This document shows positions 1 to 6,325 of a DNA stretch of 10,344 nucleotides, piece by piece (the stretch's first letter is position 1; the number at the start of each line of letters is the position of its first letter). The position numbers and the translations under genes are program-made. The notes under the pieces were generated by a model, which was not told the DNA's origin, made no database searches, and was given only the letters and a program-made list of their open reading frames with translations. Source of the stretch: Gemmatimonadota bacterium (GTDB lineage Bacteria > Gemmatimonadota > Gemmatimonadetes > Gemmatimonadales > GWC2-71-9); assembly GCA_003221825.1 (NCBI GenBank), contig QHUE01000100.1, positions 1 through 10,344 of the forward strand. The letters run 5' to 3'.

Positions 1-1
1 A

Positions 2-229
2 GCGACGGTGTTCGGCCCCGATCCGCGCGAATCCGACCTTACGCCCGCCACGACGACGCTGGCGACGTCCGCATTGGGCGGCAAGGATCGCGTCGAGGTG
101 CTCAGCCCCGACCGGTTCGCTGCCGAGCGTTTCTCGGGGACGCGACGCGCCGACGCGAGCGGGATGCTCCTCGTGCTGGCGTTGTTCCTGGCCGCCGCCG
201 AGCTGGGAGTCGCTACGCGCACCCGCTGA
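2..229 (+). CDS. C-terminal end of a BatA-like (aerotolerance-regulator type) membrane protein, partial
   Basis: The reading frame is open from the left edge, so only the last 75 or so codons are present; the true start is outside the window. The visible part contains DPRESDLTP, a signature that in BatA/VWA-type membrane proteins (family knowledge) lies near the C-terminus, just after the soluble region. A hydrophobic stretch (GMLLVLALFLAAAELGVA) then forms one transmembrane helix, and the protein ends in a short basic tail (TRTR). This matches the usual C-terminal membrane anchor of that family. The stop TGA shares its last base with the ATG of mfd (TGATG), so the two genes are probably translationally coupled. 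A function cannot be given from the tail alone. The BatA-like assignment rests on the short motif plus the anchor; it could be another VWA or DUF4159-linked membrane protein. Confidence 0.6.
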   Translation, partial: ATVFGPDPRESDLTPATTTLATSALGGKDRVEVLSPDRFAAERFSGTRRADASGMLLVLALFLAAAELGVATRTR

Positions 230-3200
230 TGCCGCTCGACTTTCTACTCGAGAAGCTCCAGGAACTTCCAGCCACGCGCTCGCTCATCGAGCGCCTGCCG
301 TCTCCCGGACGGCGCATTGGAGTCGGCGGCCTCCCCGGCTCGAGCGCTGCGGTATTGGTCGCGGCGCTGGCTCGAGCGCTCCCGCACCGCGTCTTCACGG
401 TCGTTGCGCCCACCCCGGCAGACGGGGAGCGGTGGCTCGCGGATCTGCAGACGCTGCTTGGGGCTGAGATGACCGCGCTCTACCCGCAGCGGGAGTCGTT
501 GGGCGCGGAGGAGCCGCACTACGAGCTTGCGGGCGAGCGCATCGAAACGCTCGAAGCGCTGCTGCGCGGAACGGTGCATGTCTTGATCACGACGGCACGT
601 GCCAGCGCGGAGCGCACGGCGGTGCCCGCGGCGCTGGAACAAACGCGACTTGTCATCGAGGTCAGCAAGGCGCAAGGCAGTCTGACCCAGACAACGCAGC
701 GGCTCGCGGAGATGGGCTACGAACGCGTTCCGACGGTCACCGAGGTTGCTCAGTACAGTGTGCGCGGCGGAATCCTCGACGTGTACGGATTCGGCATGGC
801 GGCCCCCGCCCGCATCGAGTGGTGGGGTGATGAGGTTGCCTCGGTGCGCAGCTTCGATCTCGACAGTCAACGCTCCGGCGATGCGATGCAGCGCGTGACG
901 GTTCTCCCCGTGAAATCGGAGCAGCTCAGGCCGGTCGCCGCCACGGGGGGGGAGGCGCGGCGCAGCACCCTGCTCGACCTTCTCCCGACCGACACGGTAA
1001 TCGTCACGGATCAGGAATCCGCCGTTGAGCGAGAAGTCGAGCGTGCGTGGGCCGATGCCGCGCACCATCTCGAGGTGGCCCGGCGGATGGGCGAAGAACC
1101 CCCGCCGCGGGAAGAGCTGCTCATCGAGCCGGCGGCATGGCGGGCGCGTCTGGCCGCCCTGGCCCGTGTCGCGGTGTCGGACGCAGAAACGGAGCAACGC
1201 TTTCCACTCGCGCCGCCGGAGCATGTCGATCGCGACCTGAAGCGTCTGCGGCAGATCGTCGCCGAACCACTGCCCACCGTGATTCTCTGCGACAACGAGG
1301 GACAGCTCGAACGATTGGAGGAGCTGCTCGGCACCGACCGGGCGACGCTTGCCGTGGGGGCGCTGGACGGCGGATTCATCATGCCGACGCTGCGCGTGCT
1401 CACCGATCACGAGATCTTCCGCCGTGCTCGGCGGCTGCGGCGACCTCGCCGGTATCGCAGTGCGGTCACGACCGCGGCGTCGCGCCCACTCACGCCGGGC
1501 GGGTACGTAGTACATCTCGAGCACGGGATCGGCATTTACCGCGGGCTGCAAACCATCGCGGTGGGCGCCGACGGCGCGACCCTCGAAGTCGCGGTGGTGG
1601 AGTACGAGGGTGGTGACCGGCTCAACGTGCCGCTGTACCGGATCGATCAACTCGAGCCGTATCGCACTGTCGGCGGCGCGGACGGGGACGTACCCCCCCC
1701 GCGACTGCACCGTCTCGGCGCCACGACGTGGCAGCGGCAGCGCGACAAGACGCGCGCGGCGATTCGCGTAATGGCGGCGGAGCTGCTGGACCTGTACGCC
1801 CGGCGGCAGCTCGCCAGCGGATATTCCTTCCCCACCGATACGCCGTGGCAGCGCGAGCTCGAATCGGCGTTTCTGTATGAAGATACCCCGGATCAGCGGC
1901 GCGCATCCGACGAGGTCAAGCGGGACATGGAACGCGCGCGTCCGATGGACCGTCTGCTCGTGGGCGACGTCGGATACGGCAAGACCGAGGTCGCCGTGCG
2001 GGCCGCATTCAAGGCGGTGCAAGCGGGGAAACAGGTCGCGGTCCTCGTCCCTACCACGATTCTCGCGGAGCAGCACGGGCGCACGTTTCGCGAGCGGCTG
2101 GCCGATTATCCGGTGCGGATCGAGGTGCTGTCGCGCTTCCGCAGCGCGAAGGAGACGGCTCCGCTGGTCCAGCGCATCGCGGCGGGAGAGGTGGACATCG
2201 TGATCGGGACGCACCGGCTGCTGTCGCGGGACGTCACGTTCAAGGACCTGGGCCTGCTGATCGTGGATGAGGAACATCGTTTCGGGGTCCGGCACAAGGA
2301 GCGACTCAAGGCGTTGAAGTTGAGCGTCGATGTTCTCACGCTCACCGCGACGCCGATTCCGCGGACGCTGCATCTCTCGCTGGCCGGCCTGCGTGACCTC
2401 GCCCTGCTCGAGACGGCACCTAAGGACCGTTCGCCCGTGCTCACCTTCGTCGAGCCGTGGGACGACGCCCTGCTCGAGGAAGCGATGGCGCGCGAGCTCG
2501 ATCGCGGCGGGCAGGTCTACTTCGTGCACAACCGCATCGAGACGATCGACACGGTGGCCGCGCGCGCGCAGGCGCTGGCGCCGCGGGCGCGAGTCGCCGT
2601 GGCGCACGGGCAAATGCACGAAAGAGATCTGGAAGCGGTGATGGGACAATTCGTGCGGGGCGAGGTGGATGTCCTCGTGTCCACGATGATTGTGGAATCG
2701 GGCCTGGACGTGCCCAACGCCAACACGATGATCGTGGACCGCGCCGATCGTCTCGGGTTGGCGCAGCTCTATCAGCTGCGGGGACGCGTAGGGCGGAGCC
2801 ACCGGCGGGCGTTCTGCTATCTGCTCGTGCCCGATCTGGTGGACGCGCAGGCGGAGGAACGTTTGCAGGTGCTCGAGCATCATACTGATTTGGGATCGGG
2901 TTATCGCATTGCGCTGCGGGACCTGGAGCTGCGTGGAGCCGGGAACCTGCTCGGCGGCGAACAGTCGGGGCACGTGCAGGCGGTGGGCTTCGACATGTAT
3001 TTGCGGTGGCTGGAAGAAACGGTGCGCGGGCTGAAGGCCGGGGATGGGGGACGGGGGACGCGGGAAGCGTTCGCGCCGCCCGATGTGACGATGGACGCGC
3101 CGGCGCATTTGCCCGATGAGTACGTCGCCGACGATGACGCGAAGCTCGATCTCTACCGGCGGCTGGCGCGGGCTGAGCAACCAGGTGAGATTCAAGCCGT

Positions 3201-3522
3201 TCGCGACGAGCTGCGTGATCGGTTCGGTCCCTTGCCGGCGGAGGCCGAGCGGCTGCTCCTCGTCGCGGAGCTGCGGGCGCTGGGGGCCCAGGCGGGGCTG
3301 GAGACGGTTCTGATCAAGGGCGACGAGGCGCGGCTCACCTTCCGGCGCGACGCGGCGCCACGATTGGCGGGTCTGCAGGTGGCGCTCGAGGCGGTGCAGT
3401 TCGAAGCGGATGTGCGGCGCGCGGTGCCGCTCTCCCTCAGGCTCCGCCGGCTCGGCGGAGAGTCGATCGGCCCCGGTCTGGTCCGGGCGCTCACGGCCGT
3501 TCTGCGGGATCATCACCGTTAA
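229..3522 (+). CDS. mfd: Transcription-repair coupling factor Mfd
   Basis: Mfd is a cytoplasmic ATP-driven translocase that removes RNA polymerase stalled at DNA lesions and recruits UvrA. The 1097 residues are close to the usual 1100-1180. Domains in order: a UvrB-like N-terminal module (about 1-330, with YSVRGGILDVY near 176-186) whose phosphate-loop position reads GLPGSSAA without the lysine, as is normal for Mfd; the CarD-like RNA-polymerase-interacting domain (about 420-490, starting GGYVVHLEHGIGIY); the RecG-like translocase with Walker A GDVGYGKTE (579-587), DEEH box (680-683), TATPIPRT (706-713) and QLRGRVGRS (849-857); and the C-terminal TRCF/D7 domain (from about 960). The ATG start overlaps the upstream stop by 1 nt, and no better start is visible. 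Oddities: G8 and C8 homopolymers in the coding sequence, and a glycine-rich linker (GDGGRGT) made by a heptamer DNA repeat just before D7. Identity is very secure. Confidence 0.98.
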   Translation: MPLDFLLEKLQELPATRSLIERLPSPGRRIGVGGLPGSSAAVLVAALARALPHRVFTVVAPTPADGERWLADLQTLLGAEMTALYPQRESLGAEEPHYELAGERIETLEALLRGTVHVLITTARASAERTAVPAALEQTRLVIEVSKAQGSLTQTTQRLAEMGYERVPTVTEVAQYSVRGGILDVYGFGMAAPARIEWWGDEVASVRSFDLDSQRSGDAMQRVTVLPVKSEQLRPVAATGGEARRSTLLDLLPTDTVIVTDQESAVEREVERAWADAAHHLEVARRMGEEPPPREELLIEPAAWRARLAALARVAVSDAETEQRFPLAPPEHVDRDLKRLRQIVAEPLPTVILCDNEGQLERLEELLGTDRATLAVGALDGGFIMPTLRVLTDHEIFRRARRLRRPRRYRSAVTTAASRPLTPGGYVVHLEHGIGIYRGLQTIAVGADGATLEVAVVEYEGGDRLNVPLYRIDQLEPYRTVGGADGDVPPPRLHRLGATTWQRQRDKTRAAIRVMAAELLDLYARRQLASGYSFPTDTPWQRELESAFLYEDTPDQRRASDEVKRDMERARPMDRLLVGDVGYGKTEVAVRAAFKAVQAGKQVAVLVPTTILAEQHGRTFRERLADYPVRIEVLSRFRSAKETAPLVQRIAAGEVDIVIGTHRLLSRDVTFKDLGLLIVDEEHRFGVRHKERLKALKLSVDVLTLTATPIPRTLHLSLAGLRDLALLETAPKDRSPVLTFVEPWDDALLEEAMARELDRGGQVYFVHNRIETIDTVAARAQALAPRARVAVAHGQMHERDLEAVMGQFVRGEVDVLVSTMIVESGLDVPNANTMIVDRADRLGLAQLYQLRGRVGRSHRRAFCYLLVPDLVDAQAEERLQVLEHHTDLGSGYRIALRDLELRGAGNLLGGEQSGHVQAVGFDMYLRWLEETVRGLKAGDGGRGTREAFAPPDVTMDAPAHLPDEYVADDDAKLDLYRRLARAEQPGEIQAVRDELRDRFGPLPAEAERLLLVAELRALGAQAGLETVLIKGDEARLTFRRDAAPRLAGLQVALEAVQFEADVRRAVPLSLRLRRLGGESIGPGLVRALTAVLRDHHR
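945..952 (+). repeat. G8 homopolymer inside mfd
   Basis: A run of eight G covers the end of codon 239 through the start of codon 242 (residues T-G-G-E) in the UvrB-like module of mfd. A one-base slip here would shift the frame and remove most of the protein. Slippage itself is inferred, not seen. Confidence 0.9.
1693..1700 (+). repeat. C8 homopolymer inside mfd
   Basis: A run of eight C encodes most of a Pro-Pro-Pro stretch (residues 489-491), just after the CarD-like domain and before the translocase motor. A frame slip here would remove the whole motor. It is the second mononucleotide octamer in this gene. Confidence 0.9.
3040..3064 (+). repeat. Three heptamer units (GGGGAYG) with a four-tract G-quadruplex pattern
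   Basis: The units GGGGATG, GGGGACG, GGGGACG follow each other directly, and CGGG comes next. Read as G-tracts, this gives runs of 4, 5, 5 and 3 G with loops of 2, 2 and 4 bases, which meets the usual quadruplex pattern on the non-template strand. Three units of seven bases equal 21 bases, so the frame is kept; they encode a flexible glycine-rich linker (GDGGRGT) before the D7 domain of Mfd. Confidence 0.8.
3442..3460 (+). other. Perfect 8-bp hairpin near the 3' end of mfd
   Basis: CTCCGCCG and CGGCGGAG form a perfect 8-bp stem around a 3-nt loop, about 60 nt before the mfd stop. No T-tract follows, so it is not a standard intrinsic terminator. It may be chance in GC-rich coding DNA or a weak pause or mRNA-processing element ahead of the foldase gene. 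Confidence 0.4.
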
Positions 3523-3540
3523 CAGAGAAAGAGGAAACGG

Positions 3541-5010
3541 ATGCGACGTGTGAGTCTGGTGTTGTTGGCGCTGACCTCCCTGACGCTAGCTGGGTGCGAC
3601 GCCCTGCGCGACGCGTTCTCGCCACGCGCGAACCTCGTCGCCCGCGCCAACGACCAGACCCTGACGGTGGAGCAGCTCGCCGGCTGGGCGGGCCCGAGCA
3701 AGCAGGTGCCGCTCGATCCTGTGACCCTGAGTCGCGTGTCGCGCTACTGGGTCGAGTACACGCTGTTCGCGGAAGCCCTGGCGTCCGGCAAGGACCTGCG
3801 GGACTCGGCGACGGCGGCGACGGCGATGTGGCCCGTCGTCTCCCGGCTCAAGTGGCAACGCTTTCACGACCGACTTGCCGCCGGGCACACGCTCACGCCG
3901 CAGCAGGTGGATTCGGCGTATCAGGCGGGCCAGTACCGCGCGTTCCAGCACATTCTGTTTCAGGTGCGCCCGGCACAGGGTGGACCAGGGGGGTCGGCGG
4001 CCGCCGCGACGAGCGATGCGCAGAAGCGGCGTCAGGCCGAGCAGCTACTCCCACAGGCGCGGACCGCCGGCGCCCGCTTCGCACAGCTCGCGGCGCGCTA
4101 TTCCGAAGACCCCGGCTCCAAAGTCGAAGGCGGATCGCTGGGACTTTCAACGCGCGGCCAGTTTGTGCCCGAGTTTGACGACGCGGCCTGGCAGCTCGCG
4201 CCGGGCGCCGTCAGCGAGGTCGTGAAAACCCAGTTCGGCTATCACATCATCCGCCGTCCGCCGCTCGCCGAGGTCCGCGATTCATTCCGCGTCCACCTGC
4301 AGGATCGGATGGCTACGCACAGTGATTCGCTCTACGTGGATAGTCTCAACAGCAAGCGCAAGATCCAACCGGTGGGCCGCGCGGCCGAATATGCGAAAGC
4401 GGCCGTGCAGGATATCGACGCGGCACGCTCCAGCAATCGCGTGCTCGTGAAGTACCGCGGCGGATCGCTGAGAGTCCAGGACTTCGTGCGCTGGCTCGGT
4501 GCGCTCGACCCGCAAATCCTGCAGGCGTTGCCGCAGGCGAACAACGATCAGATCAATCAGTTCCTCAAGTCGCTGGCGCAGCAACAACTGATGCTCGATC
4601 AGGCCGACTCCGCCAAGGTCGCGCTGACGGCGGAAGACTGGCAGCGTGTGCGCGCCGAGCACGATTCCACGCTGGCGATGATCGGCTCGTTGCTGAACCT
4701 GACGTCTGCCGTGCTGCACGACTCGGCCGGCCAATCGTCGTCGGATCGTGTCCATTTCGCGATGGGCCGGGTGAACGATTACTTCGATCGCGTGTTTCAT
4801 GCGCGCGCCCGCTTCTTTCCGCTGCCGGTGTTTCTGGCCGACACCCTGCTCGCGCAAGCGCATTGGGACGTGGACGAAGCGGGGGTGCGCCGGGCCGTGG
4901 AGCGCGGGCAGGAGATTCGTGCCGATTCCGCCCAGACATCCGGAGCGCCACGCGTGACCCCGGCACCGGGGCCGGCGCCGATCGACACGACGAGGCGGAA
5001 GCCGCGATGA
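3541..5010 (+). CDS. PpiC/PrsA-type peptidyl-prolyl isomerase lipoprotein
   Basis: A predicted envelope foldase that catalyses cis-trans isomerisation of prolyl bonds in exported proteins. The N-terminus has a lipoprotein signal peptide: basic MRR, hydrophobic core, lipobox L16-A-G-C19, so Cys19 would carry the lipid. One parvulin domain lies at about residues 134-238, with the first histidine in HILF (H137), the GGSLG loop and the closing FGYHII (H235), so its core looks intact. A GGPGGSAAAA insert sits in its first loop. Residues 31-49 and 299-318 resemble each other (Asn, beta-strand, L-x-V-x-(D/E)-(Q/F)-x-x-W) and each is followed by a helix-rich stretch, suggesting two chaperone-like modules around the parvulin core. 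The tail is Pro-rich and basic. The start is supported by GAGGA (3531-3535) 5 nt before ATG. The stop overlaps the surA start (ATGA). It is much longer than small PpiC proteins and nearer to PrsA/PpiD-like foldases. Confidence 0.88.
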   Translation: MRRVSLVLLALTSLTLAGCDALRDAFSPRANLVARANDQTLTVEQLAGWAGPSKQVPLDPVTLSRVSRYWVEYTLFAEALASGKDLRDSATAATAMWPVVSRLKWQRFHDRLAAGHTLTPQQVDSAYQAGQYRAFQHILFQVRPAQGGPGGSAAAATSDAQKRRQAEQLLPQARTAGARFAQLAARYSEDPGSKVEGGSLGLSTRGQFVPEFDDAAWQLAPGAVSEVVKTQFGYHIIRRPPLAEVRDSFRVHLQDRMATHSDSLYVDSLNSKRKIQPVGRAAEYAKAAVQDIDAARSSNRVLVKYRGGSLRVQDFVRWLGALDPQILQALPQANNDQINQFLKSLAQQQLMLDQADSAKVALTAEDWQRVRAEHDSTLAMIGSLLNLTSAVLHDSAGQSSSDRVHFAMGRVNDYFDRVFHARARFFPLPVFLADTLLAQAHWDVDEAGVRRAVERGQEIRADSAQTSGAPRVTPAPGPAPIDTTRRKPR

Positions 5011-6323
5011 AGCTGCTCCCCGGACTCCTGGCGGCGTGCGCCGTCACGTCGGCCGCGGCGCAGCAGCCGGCGCGAACCGAACAATCGCTCGACCGCATCG
5101 TCGCGGTCGTCGGAACGCGGCCGATTCTCGCGTCGCAAATCGAAGAGGAAATGGTCCAGCAGCAAGCCCAGGGGCAGGCGCTGCCGACGGATTCGGCGGC
5201 GCTGGCCACGCTGCGGCGACAGATCCTCGACCGCCTGATCGAGCTCGAAATCCTGGTGCAGCAGGCGGAACGCGATACGTCGATCAAGGTGACGGACCAG
5301 GAAGTCCTCGATCAGGTGGAGCAGACGTATCAAAACGTCCGCAAGCAGTTCAGCAACGAGAACGATTTTCGCGATCAGATTCGCCAGGCGCGGTTTGGCT
5401 CGGTGGAGGAGTGGCGTCGCTGGCTGGCCGACGGCCAGCGCCGGCAACTGTATGCCCAACGTCTGATCGAGGCGCAGCGACAGAAGGGTAAGTTGCGCCC
5501 GATTCCCCCGACCGACGCGCAAATGCGCGAGTTCTGGGAGCAGAACAAGGAGCAGCAGCCGAAGCGGCCCGCCACGGTGTCGTTCCGGCAGATCGTCATC
5601 AAACCGACGCCGGATTCGGCCGCCCGGATGCGCGCCCTCCAGCGTGCCGAATCGCTCGTGGTGCAGCTGCGGCACGGCGGCGACTTCGCCGTCGCGGCGA
5701 AGCAGTTCTCGGGCGACAGTGCGTCGGCCGCGCAGGGGGGCGAGCTCGGCTGGTTCCGGCGCGGCGTAATGGTGAAGGAGTTCGAGGACGTGGCTTTCCG
5801 CATCAGGCCGGGCGAGATCGCGGGCCCGGTCGAGACGGCGTACGGATTCCACATCATCAACGTCGAGCGCACGCAGCCGGCCGAAATCCTGGCCCGACAC
5901 ATCCTGATCATGCCCGAGATCAGCGCCGCACAGATCGCGATAGCCAAGCGCCAGGCCGACTCGCTGCACGACGCGCTCGCGCGCGGCGGCGTGAGCGCGT
6001 CGTTCGATTCGCTGGCGAAGATTTACGCCGATCCGCAGGAGCCGAAGCTGGCGGAGGAGGCCCCGTTCACGGACCTCCCGCCGGAATATCAGAAGGTCAT
6101 TGCGAACGACACCACGGTGGGGTTGAAGCGCGTCATCGTCGAAGGGGCCGACACGCCGCGGACCAAGTTCGTAGTCCTCGAAGTCACCGCCCGCCACGAC
6201 GCCGGCGAGTTGTCGTACGAAGACGTGAAGCTGCGCATCCGCCAGTCGCTCGGCGATCAGCTCGCGATCCGGCACTTCGTCGACCAACTGCGCCGTCAGA
6301 TCTACGTGGACATCAGACTCTAG
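5007..6323 (+). CDS. surA: SurA-type periplasmic chaperone (parvulin family)
   Basis: SurA escorts unfolded outer-membrane proteins through the periplasm to the BAM machinery. The ATG at 5007 is chosen over a longer in-frame start at 4863 because it gives a clean signal peptide (MKLLPGLLAACAVTSAAA, cleavage probably before QQ) and the typical 4-nt ATGA overlap with the upstream gene. The longer version adds 48 low-complexity residues that are a shadow of the lipoprotein tail. The 438 residues match E. coli SurA (about 430). Order: N-terminal chaperone domain (about 26-185, starting LDRIVAVVG), parvulin 1 (about 190-286), parvulin 2 (about 295-400), and a C-terminal helix (LRIRQSLGDQLAIRHFVDQL) typical of the family. 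In parvulin 1 the first histidine position reads RQIVI (Q195), although FHII (H282) is kept. Parvulin 2 keeps RHILI (H298) but lacks the GGxLGW loop and the closing GxHI. The role may therefore be mainly chaperone. It lies 2 nt upstream of pdxA. Confidence 0.92.
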   Translation: MKLLPGLLAACAVTSAAAQQPARTEQSLDRIVAVVGTRPILASQIEEEMVQQQAQGQALPTDSAALATLRRQILDRLIELEILVQQAERDTSIKVTDQEVLDQVEQTYQNVRKQFSNENDFRDQIRQARFGSVEEWRRWLADGQRRQLYAQRLIEAQRQKGKLRPIPPTDAQMREFWEQNKEQQPKRPATVSFRQIVIKPTPDSAARMRALQRAESLVVQLRHGGDFAVAAKQFSGDSASAAQGGELGWFRRGVMVKEFEDVAFRIRPGEIAGPVETAYGFHIINVERTQPAEILARHILIMPEISAAQIAIAKRQADSLHDALARGGVSASFDSLAKIYADPQEPKLAEEAPFTDLPPEYQKVIANDTTVGLKRVIVEGADTPRTKFVVLEVTARHDAGELSYEDVKLRIRQSLGDQLAIRHFVDQLRRQIYVDIRL

Positions 6324-6325
6324 CC

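Noticed and set aside
244..3516. A 1090-codon open frame on the minus strand covering almost all of mfd
   Set aside because: Long antisense frames without stops are common in GC-rich genes with strong codon bias. The translation is rich in R, H, P and Q with no recognisable domain, and the plus strand is clearly mfd.
4863..5006. Extended N-terminus of SurA starting at an ATG 48 codons upstream
   Set aside because: The extra residues are Gly/Arg/Ala-rich, lie in another frame of the lipoprotein gene and would hide a clear signal peptide. The ATGA-coupled start at 5007 is far better.
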